A model generated the notes under the pieces. The model searched no databases. It was given only the letters and a program-made list of their open reading frames with translations, and was not told the DNA's origin. From Thraustochytrium sp. TN22 (taxonomy: Eukaryota > Sar > Bigyra > Thraustochytrida > Thraustochytriidae): 64,000 bases of DNA. The DNA is taken from contig JABLUY010000055.1 of assembly GCA_013306675.1 (NCBI GenBank), forward strand, positions 96,471 to 160,470. The letters are read 5' to 3'. Shown here in pieces: positions 1 to 11,700 of this stretch; the stretch's first letter is position 1; every line of letters begins with the position of its first letter. The translations under genes and the position numbers were made by a program.

Positions 1-1816
1 CGTTCTCTTGCTCAACATGGTTGGGGCCCTGGTGGCGGCGCTGCGGGTTCATGCGCTGCATGGTGGCAATGGAAGCGAGAAAAGCGTCGAGGCGCGGCAG
101 GCGCGCATTGGGGTCGAGGGCATCTGCCGGGGAGACAAAAGGGTGCTTGACCAGGCGCAGGACGTATCTCGCGTTGACAACGTAGGTGAAGTAGTGGTTG
201 GCGCGCAGGGCCTTGCTATCGAGGTCCAGCGCGGCGAGGCGGCGTGGAGCCGGGCCGCCCGGCGTGATGGCGTCGTCGCGGTAGCTGCAGGTCCAGAAGA
301 AGTGTTTGATGATGTCGAGCGAGGCGACGACGACGTCGCCGCCCCGCGCCGCGAATTCGCGGTCGACACGCTCGACCACGCTGGGTACGGTGAGCAGCTG
401 CACTGCGAGTGCGGTGGAGGTCTCCTCGCGCGTGCCGAGGCCGGCGCTGAAGGCGGAGGCAATGCGCGCGAGCGCCTCCATGAAGGCGGAGCCCAGCGCT
501 TGCTTGAAGTCAATGTGGGTGAGGAGGCCGAGCCAGAGCGCCTGCATGCGCTTCACGAGCTGTTTGGGCATGAGCACGTCGTAGAAGAGCGCGGCCTCCA
601 GCAGCGTGCGGCGGTAGCCGTTGCTGGCGACGATGGAAAGGCGCGGCCAAAAGTACTCGTCGCCGCATCGCGTGCGCATGTAGGCCTCAGCGTAGAGACA
701 GTCGATGGCGTCGGCGTCGGGGGCGCGCAGGAAACGCTCGACGATGCAGCGCGCGAGGCCCTGTGAGAGCTGGGCCATCTCGAGCATCCAGACGAGGCCG
801 GCCACGGCGCGGCGCTCGAGCATGAGCTGGCGGCCTCGGGAGATGCAGACGACGAGCTTGGCAGCCTCGAGCTGCTTGCGAACTCGGCTGACCTTGACAA
901 GGGCGGCCACGAGCGACTCTTCAGAGGTGAAGGGGACCTGGAAGATGGGCGCGCGACCGTGTTTGTCGATCAGCACCGTCTTGTCATCGATGGCACCTGG
1001 GCCAGGCAGACGGGCGTCGCCGCGGAGATCGCTCAGGGCGAACTTGACGTCGTCAAAGGTATGGACATCGTCGTTGTTGAGCACGACGTTGAAGGTGTCC
1101 CGGGGCATCGCTGCGTCAACCTCGTCAGGCACCGCCAGGTCAGCGGCCTCGCAGCCGCGCACGAATGATCGAAAGACCTCTTCGAGCGCACCGTGCAGGC
1201 TGGCAAAAATGGCGTCCAAAATGGGCTCAAACTGGGCCCGCACGGTGGGCGGCAGGCTGTCGCGCGGGTCTTCCGCCTCGTCGACGTGCTGCGAGCCGTG
1301 CTGCGAGCAGAAACCAGCCGGGGCCCAGGCTTCCTCGTCGCCACAGTCGCAACAGCCGCCGGGCTCCGTGTGGTGGAAGCTGACCTCGTGGCCCGTGTGG
1401 TCGCTCTCCTCGAAGCAGTCCTCGCAGATGACGCAGGTGCTGTCGACCTGGCACGTCAGGCAGTTGTAGGCGAGGTCGCCATTGCGGAAAAGCTTGCCGC
1501 AGCGCACCTGGCGGTTCTCGCCTTTGAGCTTGCGGATACCCTCGGGGCCGCGCAGCACGGGGCCGCCGCCGCTGCCGCCGCCGCCGCCGCCCTCGTTGCG
1601 CGGCGTGCGCGCAAAGAGCAGGTCATTGAGGCAGGCGGTCGAGGCGCTGCCCAGGTCGAGCGCCGCCTCCGCCACCTCGCGCACCTCGGCGTCAGGGAAG
1701 GCCTCCTGGCGCGCGGTCTTTAGGCCCAGCGCCACGACCTGCTGCCGCACCGGGGCGGCGGCGCTCGTGGACGCCGTGCCCAGCGACGTCGTCGAGCCTG
1801 CCCGCGCCCGCTGCAT
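1..1816 (-). CDS. UBR1-family N-degron E3 ubiquitin ligase, N-terminal 605 codons (runs off the left edge)
   Basis: The minus strand is open from an ATG at 1816 to the window edge with no stop. An in-frame stop lies upstream near 1946, so 1816 is the first possible Met. Residues about 106-175 form a UBR box: many paired Cys/His with the motifs YNCLTCQ, CVICEDCF, HTGHEVSFHH and CCDCGDEEAW. From about residue 238 a ClpS-like segment follows (FNVVLNNDDVHTFDDV). UBR box followed by ClpS-like domain is the UBR1/UBR2 order; the box binds basic N-terminal residues and the ClpS-like part binds bulky hydrophobic ones, and the ligase marks such proteins for the proteasome. The RING and C-terminal cap would lie left of the window. 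A Gly run encoded by GCC repeats (about residues 76-85) precedes the UBR box. Family call firm; start moderately sure. Confidence 0.88.
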   Translation of the reverse strand, partial: MQRARAGSTTSLGTASTSAAAPVRQQVVALGLKTARQEAFPDAEVREVAEAALDLGSASTACLNDLLFARTPRNEGGGGGGSGGGPVLRGPEGIRKLKGENRQVRCGKLFRNGDLAYNCLTCQVDSTCVICEDCFEESDHTGHEVSFHHTEPGGCCDCGDEEAWAPAGFCSQHGSQHVDEAEDPRDSLPPTVRAQFEPILDAIFASLHGALEEVFRSFVRGCEAADLAVPDEVDAAMPRDTFNVVLNNDDVHTFDDVKFALSDLRGDARLPGPGAIDDKTVLIDKHGRAPIFQVPFTSEESLVAALVKVSRVRKQLEAAKLVVCISRGRQLMLERRAVAGLVWMLEMAQLSQGLARCIVERFLRAPDADAIDCLYAEAYMRTRCGDEYFWPRLSIVASNGYRRTLLEAALFYDVLMPKQLVKRMQALWLGLLTHIDFKQALGSAFMEALARIASAFSAGLGTREETSTALAVQLLTVPSVVERVDREFAARGGDVVVASLDIIKHFFWTCSYRDDAITPGGPAPRRLAALDLDSKALRANHYFTYVVNARYVLRLVKHPFVSPADALDPNARLPRLDAFLASIATMQRMNPQRRHQGPNHVEQEN

Positions 1817-2822
1817 GGTGCTCTCAGCAGCACGAGCCCGGGTCGGCGCGTGGGCAGGCGGCCGGCCGAGCGGGTCGGCCGCGTAGCGCGCGAACGCGAC
1901 GCGCGACTTTCTCCTCTCCCCCCCGGGCCTTTTTTTCGAAAAACCCTAGCTCGCTCCGCCTACGTACAAGCCGCCAGCTCGCTCACGAGCCGATCCTCGC
2001 TCCGCCGGAAAGCGCGCGCCCCGGCCAGCAGCGCCGCTCGCGCCGCCCCGCGCGCCCGCGCCGCGCCGCGCCTGGACTTTGACTCTGCTGCGCCGAGCCG
2101 CACAGCACCGCGCCGTGGCCGCCCCGCCCCGCGGCGGCCTCGCTCGTCTCCCGCCGGCGGCGGGGCCGCGGCGGCCTGGGCCGCCGTCGGCGCCGAGGCC
2201 CACCGCTCGCCCATGATATCCTTCTTTGTTCGTGATTTCCGCCTTTCGAAGACTCGTTTATCCTTGATATTTCATCATATCCTGGCCGGGGGAACTTGGC
2301 TTGGGCCCAGGGCCCCGGATGGATAATCCGTCGTAGAAATGCAGAAAAGCAAGGGGGGAGCTAAACATCACATCATGGAAAGGTTCAATCTGATTCTTCT
2401 TCTTCTTCTTCTTCTTCGTCTATGCGGAGGAAGTGGGTTGGTACTACTACACTGTGTGGCAAATAACGAGGCTGCCGTGGCGAGCGGCCTCGGTGTGGAG
2501 CTCAGGAGGGGCCGCGGCGGCACGTGCTGCGTGCCGCTGCGACACGTTCTTGCCGACGGCCCCGGGGTCGCGAGAAACCCCGCACGGCCGTCCTACCTGA
2601 CGTCTGATCAAAACTTGGTGGTGTGTGCGTCGGTGCTCAAGGTGAGCTAAGCTGGGCTGGGCAGCCGCCAGCGCGCCCGGGATCGGCTCAGCGTGCCGTG
2701 GCCAGCCGCTCTCGCGTGATGGCGACGGCGCAAAACTCTCTCTATCGTACGAAAGCGCCCTGTGCTCTGGGCGCTCCTCTTGGTTGCTGTGTCTCTTGTG
2801 TTCAAGCAGCAGCAGCAGCTGG

Positions 2823-2853
<31 letters not shown>

Positions 2854-2860
2854 TCGGCTT
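1817..2860. other. Intergenic region with simple repeats
   Basis: Lies between the 5' end of the UBR1-like gene and the 3' end of the polyQ gene, so it should hold the UBR1 promoter on its left side. It has extremely GC-rich stretches, a lower-GC patch at 2215-2330, a (CTT)n run at 2395-2418, and a CAG/CTG-rich run at about 2808-2852. I see no gene supported by conserved sequence on either strand. Confidence 0.6.
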
Positions 2861-3680
2861 TTAGACGACCGAGGCCTCGCGAAAGTCGCGGATCATCCGG
2901 TCGATGTAGCGCTTAGAGGCGTGCGTGAGCACAAGGCCGTTGACACTGATCTCGGCGCAGTCCTGTGCGAGCGCGTCGCTGACCCGCTGCAGCTTGATGA
3001 CAAGGTCCGCACGAAGGTCGCGCTGCGGCGCGTGGTGAAGCAGCTGCTCCGAGGTGGTCACCTGGCCAGTGAAGACCGCGAGCAGCAGGCGAATGGCGTG
3101 TACTGAGGCAGAGGCGTCATACGTCTTGACGTCCTCGGCGAAGACCACGTTCTTGGGGCGCGGCGAGTCGGCGCGCGTCACCTGGGTGGCCATGATGTTG
3201 TTGTTGCTGCTGCTGCTGCTGCCGCTGCTCCCTCTGCGCTCAAGGGCGTGGACCTTGTCCTTGGCGCACCACGGCGCTGGCTTCTGTTTCTGGTGCTCTG
3301 TGTAGCTGCAAAGCGGGGTGAGCAGGTCGTGCTCCTCCTCGCGCTTGTTGAGCTGGTGCTGGATGTAGCGGGTGTCCTCCTCAACGCTGCTGTTCCGTCG
3401 CTTCTCCTCCTCCTCCTCGCCCGAGGAGCTGCTCTCACTGCCAGCGCGGTCCCACCGCGAGGACGCCAGGCAGCTCTTGCGCGGCACCTGATGGCGGTGC
3501 TGCGGCTGCGGCTGGAGATGCTGCTTTGCCTCGACCGGATGCGTCACCGGCGCCGGGGCCGCCGAAGCTGACGGCGCCGCGTGCTTCTTGCCGAGCTCGC
3601 CAGCGACTTCCTGCGCCAGTGCGGGCGTCTGGGGCGCCGCCCGGTGCTCTTCCTTGAGCTTGGTCTTTTGCGTTTGACGA

Positions 3681-3716
<36 letters not shown>

Positions 3717-4009
3717 GCGGAGAGCTTGAGCGCCTCGAGCTGGTGCTCCGCGTCCCGCCACCGCGCGCGCTGGTCCTTGCCGGCGCCGCTGCTGCTCCCG
3801 ATGCAGAACTGCTTTCGCATGGCGCGCATGGTCCTGGCTCTGGTCCCCACGTGGCTCAGGGGTATCCTCCGCCTTTCCCCTTCTGTTCCGCGCGTGACAC
3901 CCTTCGAGGCCCTGCGTGCGTGGCACGGGACCCGGTGTGCGTCGCGCCGGAGTCGGCCCCTGCCCCCGCCGAAGCCGCGCGCACCACCCGCGGAAGGGCG
4001 CCTCGCCAC
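2861..4009 (-). CDS. Glutamine-rich hypothetical protein
   Basis: An open frame of up to 382 aa. The first 60 residues are Arg/Gly-rich and look like translated GC-rich leader; Met at 3829 (MRAMRKQFCIG) is a plausible true start, giving about 322 aa. A pure run of about 11 Gln comes from a (CAG)n tract at 3682-3716. It is followed by basic, acidic (EEEEE) and Ser-rich (SSGSSSSS) low-complexity segments. The last 100 residues are the most protein-like, with KNVVFAEDVKTYD and a predicted helical, hydrophobic-patterned C-terminus. I recognise no domain. Codon pattern and length favour a real gene, but no family supports it. Confidence 0.5.
3682..3716 (-). repeat. (CAG)n trinucleotide tract coding polyglutamine
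   Basis: An uninterrupted CTG run on the plus strand, read as CAG on the minus strand, encodes the polyQ run of the gene around it. Related CAG/CTG runs occur at 2808-2852, 3200-3225 and 20996-21040. Confidence 0.9.
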
Positions 4010-5256
4010 GCCTCGAGTCCGGGCCTCCAGGCCCCAGGCCCTCCGCTTTCAGCCGCGCCGCGCTCTCGCCGCCGGCCAGGCCAGGCCAGGCTCCTCTCCT
4101 CGGCCCGCCTCGCCTCGCCTCGCCGCCTCGCCCCCCGTGCCGGCGCTGCGTCCGGGCCGGTCTGGTCCCGGTCTGCTGCGGCGCGGCGGCGCGTGAGCGG
4201 GCGTGTCCGAGTCCGAGCGCGGTGGCTCTCGCGCCGCGCAACCTCACTGAGGCGCGGACCAAAGCTTCGCAGCTTCAAGCTCCACACTACCGGCGAAGCC
4301 GCCGGGAAGCGCTGTGACCTGCCCCTGGCTGACTGTGAGCGGCGCCGCGCAAGTCGGCTATCCGTAGTGCAGTATCCTATCCGCGCAAGTCGCGACCGCG
4401 AGGCGAGGCGGACGCCGGCGCCGCTTCTTGGCCCGCACTCCGCCGAGCACCCTGGCAGCCGGCGAGCGAGCGGGCGAGCGAGCGAGCGAGCGAGCGAGCG
4501 AGCGAGAGCTTGCGCGCCGCCTCGCCGCGCCGCGCCGCGCCGCGCCGCGCGCGCTATGCGACGCGTGCGTGCTGCGCTCGGGCTGCGCTGCGCGGCCGCC
4601 GTGCTGCGGCGCTGCGCTGCGAGACGAAGCGAGCGGGGCGCACAGCCAGCACTTGGCAGGCAAGCCTTGAGCTGCTCTAACTTAGCACCGGCCAACCAAA
4701 AGGCAGGCGGGCACGAGGACCGGCGGGCTTTCCGGTTTGCTGGTCGGCGAGCGTCGGCGAGTCGGCGCGCGCGCTGCCTGCAGTGCCAGCTGGCTGCAAG
4801 GGGGCAGTGCAGTGCAGAGCGCGCTGGCCGGCCGCCCCGGGGTCCGGAGGCCTAGCTAGCTAGCCTAGCTATTGACAGTAGGCGCGAGCGAGCTAGCTGG
4901 AGCTAGCAGTGGCGGTGAGGCACTGCCTCACAGCTTCCACAGTGGCCCGCTCCCCGGAGGCCGCAGCCCAAAGCAGACATGCTCCCACAGCACCACCGCT
5001 GTGAGGGTCATGTCAGCTTCACAAGTTCACAACTGGCTGCTGTGCGAACGGACCGCCCACCTCCTTGGGGCTTCTTGGGGCTCCTTGATGATGACTCAAG
5101 GTGGGCGGGCTCATTGGGGGGCTGCCTGTCAAGGGCTCGTGCCGCAGCATCCTGCGTGCGCAAGGCAGCGCACTGCAACACAGCGCAACACAGCGCAGCA
5201 CAGCGCAGCGCACGCCGGCGACGGGACATTGCTTGCTTACTTGTCAGAGAAGTCGA
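4010..5256. other. Intergenic region with (GAGC)n repeat
   Basis: Separates the 5' side of the polyQ gene from the 3' end of the C2-domain gene. It contains a (GAGC)n tetranucleotide run at about 4463-4507, a CTAGCTAG-rich patch at 4853-4905, and a short imperfect repeat of GCGCAACACA/GCGCAGCACA units at about 5175-5210. The open frames here are antisense or low-complexity and none shows a conserved motif. Confidence 0.6.
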
Positions 5257-6004
5257 TCACTGGCAGGCCTCAGCCGCCTCACGGATTTTGCGGGAGACGA
5301 TCAGCGTCGGGTCCGAGGGCTCGAGGCGGTGGTAACGTGCCTTGTCCATGGCGGAAGGCGCGCGCAAGAGCACCTCGAGCGCGCGCAGGTACGGGATGGA
5401 CCAAGACTCGCGGCGCAGCACGAAGCGAAACCAGAATTCTTCGGCGAAGCGCAGGTAGCCCAGCAGAAGGAAGACGACGTTGAGAGGAACCAGAAAGAGG
5501 ACGAGCGTCTCGACGGCAAGGATAACGATGACGGTGCGAGTCAGGAGTGGTGTTTCGAAGCTCGCGATGTTGCACGCGCGCTCCAGCAAGGAGGCCACCA
5601 CGCTCAGCAAGTTCTGCACGTGGCGGCCGATGCGGAGCAGGATGCGGATCTGCTGGATGGGAGGCTTCTGCAAAAAAGCGAATTCCTTGTCTGGCAGCGC
5701 GGCGCGCACGTCGCCCGGGACACTGCGGATGCGAGTCCGTAGTGCGTCGGTCCAGGCCGTGATCGACACGAGGTCTCGCACTCGGCCACGCACGCCTCCG
5801 CGTACAAACCCAGCCTCGGCTTCACCCCACACGGCGCCGTCGGTCGGCGCGCCCCCGTCGGTCAGCGCGCCCCCGTCGACATCCAGGGCCAGGGCCTCGT
5901 CCACGGGCCGGACGGCCCCGCGTGCGTCAACGGCGCCGCCGACCAGCAGGCACTTGTTGTTGCCGTCGTCGTCGACGATTTCGTCGATGTCCTCCTCCTC
6001 CTCG

Positions 6005-6036
<32 letters not shown>

Positions 6037-8109
6037 TTTCTCACCATCCTCGTCGTTGCTTTCGTCCTCACCATCGTCCGCGCTGCTGCCCGTGCTGCGG
6101 CGGCGCGCCAAATGGTCCATGACGCTGTCCAGGGGGTCGTCCGCGCCCTCCGTGTAGCTCGAGGACACGTTGCCCTCCTCGTCGACCCGCGTCGTGGCCT
6201 CACTCTTGCCCAGATCAAGCCCATTGTAGACGCCGATCAAGATCAGTGCAGCCAACGGCACCATCCAGGCGCGAAAGAAGAGGCACACCAGGGTCCAGAT
6301 GCAAATGGCCAGCAACGTGTGTCGTGGCTCGTAGCGCCAGCTGATGATGCGCTGAAGGACCACAAGCGCCTCGAGGGTGAAGATAATGTACGGTAGCACG
6401 CGCGTGGCAGCGTTGAGCAGCTGCGACACCGAGAAGGGCTCCGACTTGAACGTGTGGTGGCCCGGCCCGCGCGCCGCGAGTACGCCGGCGCATGCCGGGA
6501 GCAGCTTGTACGTCAGGACTCCGGCCACCTGAATCTCACCCTTGGCCGGCTTGAGCAGGTTGCGCTGCTTGAGCGGGTACCACTGCGCCTCGTCAGATTG
6601 CAGCGAGAGCAACGGGATTCGAACGGCGCCCAGAAAGTCCGCCGCCGTCACGTCATCATGGTCAAATACGAAGAGGTCCACGTGCGTGAAGATGTCCCAC
6701 ACCGGCAGCTCCACGAGCCGGTCCCACTCCGGGTGCAGCGTGCGCCGCTCCGTGTGCGTGCGCACGCGGGTGACGCCGAGTCGGATTTCCACGAACGGGT
6801 CCGAAGTCCCGGTCCAGTCCGCTGCGCGAAGGTCCTTGGCCTGGAGGAGGTGCAGCTTGAGCGTCGCCACCGTCTCGGCGCGCTGCTCCGGCGTCAGCAC
6901 CAGGTCGCCGTTCGTCATAAATACGGTCGCCTCCACATTGAGCATCCCGGCGCTCGCCCCGTCCAGCTGCACCGGCGCCCATAAGCTGTGGACGGTATTG
7001 GGCATCAGGTTCGTCAGGTCCAGCTCCGCGTGGCCCATCAGGTCATCCTTCGACAGAAGGTCGCGGTCCATCACGCACAGCTTGAGCCGAAGCGCCAAGT
7101 TCTCTGGCACGAGGAACTCAAAGTGCTGCTTCCGCCACTTGGGTTTGAGCGTCTGCACCACCGTGCGGCTGCGGTACTGCTTCTTGCCTATGGTGAGCAG
7201 CACATACGGGTCGCTCAGCCCATTTGAGTCTCGCGCCTTGAGCCCGCGTCCGCGTACAAGCTTCACCCTCACCGTGCGCATCGGCGCCTCCGGCGCGGGC
7301 CCCGAGGCCGTCGCCGCGCAGGTCTCCGTCGCCCATCGCACCTGCAGCGTCAGCGTTCCAGTCGCCTCCCCGTTTCGCTGCAGCTGCACGACCAAGTTAC
7401 GGAATTCGTCGCGGGGCACATCGCCTGGATGGATCTCCGCGCTCCCCAAAAGGTCGTCCGAAAACCAAAAGTCCTTGTCCATCACCTGCACTTGCAGCGC
7501 GAAAGAGGTCTGTGCCGGCGCCGGAATGAAGATGTGCTCACCGTTCCAGCGCGGCTCCAGCGTGCGCTTGCGCACCGTCGACTTGCGCTTGATGCGCTTG
7601 CCCACGCGGAACACCACGTACGGGTCCGCCTTGCCGTTCCTGTCCGCCGGTGGCAGTCCGGAAGCGCGGTCCAGCACCACCAGAAAGCCGCTCACCTCCC
7701 GCGGCCCGCTCACAATTGGCTTAGGCTCCGAGATGCTTCGTCCTGGCGCGGCGGCTCGCAGATCACCGACTTTCGTCTGAGCGTTCCGAGCCTCATTTTC
7801 ATCCTCGTTCTCCGAGTCCTTTTCGTGCTGGCCGAAGATGGGCAAGCACGCCGTCAAACCGTGCTGGTGCTGGTGCTGGTGGTGCTGGCGCTGCTGGCGC
7901 TGGTGCGAGCGCCGCTCCGGCTCGGGCCGGTCCTGCGCTGTCACCGGCTCGGGAACCTGCTTGTTCCAAGCGCCCGGACTCGCCTTGGGCACGTCGTGCT
8001 CCTCGCGCTCGCCGCGGCGCTCCGGCAGTAGCCGGTGGCGCAGTCCACCCAGCGCCTCCCGAACCTGTCGCCGCCGCCGCCCGCTCGCAGACGGCGGCGA
8101 GCTCATCAC
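5257..8109 (-). CDS. MCTP-like protein: three C2 domains plus C-terminal membrane segments
   Basis: 950 aa. A disordered His/Gln-rich N-terminus (1-135) precedes three C2 domains at about 138-260, 277-395 and 413-535. Each keeps the first-loop Asp pattern (DRNGKADPYV, DSNGLSDPYV, DWTGTSDPFV) and a second-loop VMDKD, VMDRD or VFDHD, so Ca2+-dependent phospholipid binding is expected. A hydrophobic hairpin lies at about 598-628 and another long hydrophobic segment near 865-900. Between them is a Ser/Asp/Glu-rich loop with a Gly run coded by GCC repeats (6010-6034). Tandem C2 domains followed by a C-terminal hairpin is the plan of MCTP proteins, which tether ER to other membranes. Extended synaptotagmins are less likely because no SMP domain is seen. 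Family call good; exact role inferred. Confidence 0.82.
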
Positions 8110-8436
8110 GGGCGCCGTTGAGTCGTCGCTTGATGCAGTTCTGCTCGCCCCGTCATCCCCTCCTCAGGCTCCTCTCCACCTGCCAGTGGGACACCACGGA
8201 TCTTTCGGCACAATCGTGACCGAGGCGCAGCTTCGTCAGCCAAGAGAGAGCGACCTACAACTCCTACAACTTACAAGCAGAGGGACGAGCGGGTATCGCC
8301 GTGCTTCGACTGCGAGTAAGTTAACGAGGAGCGGGCAAGCCTGCGTCAACTCGACGGTTCCTGTTGTGAGTTAGCTACCTTGGCTCTTCTAGGCGCCGCT
8401 TAGCGCTTGGCAGAGGAACGGAATCGTCAGTGGCGA
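8110..8436. other. 5' flank of the MCTP-like gene up to the transposon
   Basis: About 330 bp of host DNA upstream of the C2-domain gene (minus) and left of the mobile element. It probably carries the promoter of the C2 gene. Nothing else is recognisable, and the insertion lies about 330 bp from that gene's start codon. Confidence 0.5.
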
Positions 8437-8451
8437 ATGGACCCTGCGCCG
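8437..8451 (+). repeat. Left terminal inverted repeat of the transposon (with AT)
   Basis: ATGGACCCTGCGCCG. It is a perfect inverted match to 15097-15111. The outer AT may be the target duplication rather than part of the repeat. No longer imperfect extension is visible inward. Confidence 0.75.
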
Positions 8452-8587
8452 GCATCAACCCCCGGGTCGAATCCACCATATAAATGTATTAGGGAATGAA
8501 GGGAAATGGGAGCCTGTTAAGGTTGTCATTTTCGCCTGCTTGGCTCATATTAGACCTTCGACTTGACATGAGTTTGACTTAAGCACG

Positions 8588-8746
8588 ATGTTTGGGCGTC
8601 GAATCCTGGTGGCGCGCCGCCCCGCGTCGAATCCCGGTGTCGCGCCGCCCCGCGCCGCCAGGGAGGTGAAGCGTTTGGACCCAGAGCCGCGCGGCGGCCG
8701 AGCTGTGGTCTTAGAGCGGCGTGGAGGCTGTGCGGAGCCGATCACC
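8588..8746 (+). promoter_or_regulatory. Transposase leader with 28-bp tandem duplication and repeated GTCGAATCC motif
   Basis: A 28-bp unit is present twice in tandem (8597-8624 and 8625-8652), each starting CGTCGAATCC. The same GTCGAATCC word also occurs at 8466-8474, so three copies lie within about 170 bp of the left end. The segment is open in frame with the transposase but precedes the Met that aligns with the FEN1 N-terminus, so it is more likely leader DNA. Repeated subterminal words like this are often binding sites for a transposon-encoded DNA-binding protein; that role is inference. Confidence 0.45.
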
Positions 8747-11700
8747 ATGGGCGTGTTGCGCTTCGGGGAGTACATCGGAAAGTACGCTCCGACTGCGCCA
8801 TTGCCGAAGTTCTGGACAAAGCGGATCGAGAGCGTACGCATCGTCTTCGACTTTGGCGCTGCCTTCGCGGCCTGCAAGAGCACGGAGGCCGTGCGCGAGC
8901 AGTGGCAGAGTCCAGGTAGCTTCTCTCCTGCTGTCGTGAGGCGCCTCATGGACGTGGTGAAGCAGCTGAAGAAGTGCTGCGGTAAGCTGTTCATCGTCAT
9001 GGACGGGGCAAACAGCAAGTGGACACCAAAGTCGAAGGAGGCGACGGACCGCGCACGTATTGCACGGCGTGCTCTCGGACGTTGGGCTGTCGCCACGACC
9101 CTCACGCGGAGCTCTGGGTTGAGACTTCTCCGCCTGGCTGTCAACAAGATTTGCGCGATGGTCAGGACGGCTCGTGCCAGCTCTACGGGCGTGAAAGGCC
9201 TGGAGAGCTCTTTGGAGGCTTGCCTCGCCGAGGCCGGTGGCGTGGAAGTCCTGGATGCGTGGCTCGTGGCAGCAGGAGGTCGTGTCGAGGGGCAGCGCCA
9301 GGCCGGACCAACCTGGTTCGACGATCAGTGGAAGTGGCCAGCCGACCTGTCCAGAGGTGGTGGCGAGACGCTAAGCGACCAGGCCTGGGTCGCCCTAGTG
9401 CTTCGTGCAATGGAGCTTCGGCCGTCCACGTGGGCGCGCGTGGTCTGGAATTGCCTGGAGAACAATATGTGGGCTGCACTAGAGGAGACTTCGGCCGGCC
9501 AGGCTGCAGCCATCGAGCTCGTGCGAGGCCTTCTGACGGGCATCTTGGAAACGCAGAAGGCTCAAGCGGTGCGCTGGAACACGCACACTCTCCGCGAGTT
9601 CTACAGACGGGCCACGCAAGAATGGAGCACCGATAAAGTCGTTTTCGTCGGCTCGCTCTACGAAGCAGATGCCCAGGTCGTGGCCACTCGCGACCTTCTG
9701 GCGGTAGCCGAGCCCGATAGCGAGGTTTTTGTCGTCGGCCTCGACTCTGACCTTTACATTCTCGCGAAGGACAAAGAGCATGTCTTGCTCGGCTTCAAGT
9801 ACCGTGGGAACTCGCACCTGCCTGAAGCGTACAAGATCACAGACGCCGTCCTGGAGCATGTCGGCATGAGCAACTTTTCTGATGAGGACTTCCGCCTTCT
9901 TGCCGCCTTCTTAGGGAACGACGTGAGCCCCGGCGTGAAAATGGGTAAGGGAGGCCCAGAAGGGGGAACGGCGCAGCAAGCCGTGACGGAGTGCGTGCGA
10001 GTATACTCGGAAGTTGTCTCCAACACAATCGGGGAGATCGATGGTGACAGTCTCGACTTTTACGATTGCCGCGACAACCTGCTCTCCCAATGCGTCGACC
10101 AGTGGCGCGAGATTATCGGTCAACGTTCACATCCGGACACGCTCTGGAGCGACGAGTCACTCCTGGTCGAACAGCTCGCCCACTCCATGGTCGTCTTCGA
10201 GTCCTACCCTGTGATTGTCTGCGTGTCCCAGGACGAACCCCAGCGGCCGCAGCTGCTCCCGCCGTCCTCGGTGCTGGGCCCTCTTCCACCACTCAGCTGG
10301 CGCCTGGTCTGCTTGAGCGATGTGAGCCGCGTTATACCCATGACGGCGGCCTCGCGCACTGTGCAAGTCCTAACCTACTTGAAGGTCGACACCGTGCACG
10401 CGTTCAACTGCTGTACCGAGGGAGTGTACTCATACTCGCACAAGGCCACGAATGCTGAACGCTTCGATCCTCCGAGGGCTCCGGATATCGCCCTGCTCGC
10501 AAATCGGGGAGCGGATAAGCCCCTGGACATCTGGACGAAGAGCGAGATTGCAAACTTCTTGTCATGGCGCGGATTCTCGCTCGAGTCGTCGTGCTCTGTG
10601 TCGACGGCGCGAGACACATTGAAGAAGTTCTTCGAGATCCACGGCCGGGGGGCCAGGCACCTTTGCATCAGCATGCCGTCCCTGCTGGCCTTCGACTCAT
10701 ATACTCCCGTCGCTCTCCAATACGTGTTGCAGAAGAACGCTCTTCCGGTTGGACTCGCAGGGCTGCTTGAGCTCGCGGAGAATCGAGTTGCCAGGATCGA
10801 CGCTCAGGCTCTCGATGACTTCGCGCCCCGTTTCCCGACAACGAAGGATCGTGGGATGCGTCTCATCAACGGTGGCCACCTCGTGCTCGGCACGGTCAAG
10901 GTCTTTACACAAGGCGCGGCAGCCTGGTTCACGGAGGCGCCGCCGGGCTTTCGTGACAACGTACCACCCATGGTGGTGCACATTCGTTGCCACTCAAGCA
11001 TGAAGAGCACGCAGCAAGCGGCGGTCGTCTTATTCGCTGTGCGCGAGAACTCGGACGCGCTGGTACCGCTACCCTATCCATACTCACGGTGTACATGTTG
11101 GCAGCAGACCTCGCTCTGCAGCCATCAATTTGCGGTTGTGCTCCTCGTTGCGATTCTACAGCGCTGCCGAGCAGCGTGGAACCTGCCTCCCGAAGACTTC
11201 GCCAAGGCAATCCAGGATCGCTTCCCGCCTGACGTGAGACGCTTGATTGACACAATCCAGACCACTGACTCGTACAGCCGAAAGACCGAGAGCGCAAGGC
11301 GGGCCTGGCAGGCCTCGGCTGACGCGCTCACCGAGTCGGAGCGGAGTGGGTCGTTGGAAGTGGACTCGGACGACGAGGATGCCCTCATCATACCAACACT
11401 CGGGGAGCAACATGGACGGCAAAGCCATCAGAAGGAGAGGCCGCGCAAAAGAGCGCGCCCAGCACGGCAGACGCAAGATGCAGCCGCGGCCCAGATGAGA
11501 CTCGATGGCACCGTCAGCGATGGTTCCAAGCTGATAAGACAGGTGGATGTTTTCCTTCATCGGCAAAGGCAACCTGAGCTCACCAGTGCCGGTGCTGCAG
11601 CCGAAGCCGGCTTTGCCCAGCGCCAACTCGATGGCCCATTTGCGTGGTCGAAGGCCATGTTCAAATTGCAGGTGCATGTTTTGCGTCAGCTCCAGCGCAA

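Noticed and set aside
8-1723. Several plus-strand frames over the first 1.7 kb
   Set aside because: They are shadows of the minus-strand UBR1 gene, which alone shows conserved motifs.
2374-2650. Short frame with a Leu run resembling a signal peptide
   Set aside because: The Leu run comes from a (CTT)n microsatellite; the rest shows no conserved feature.
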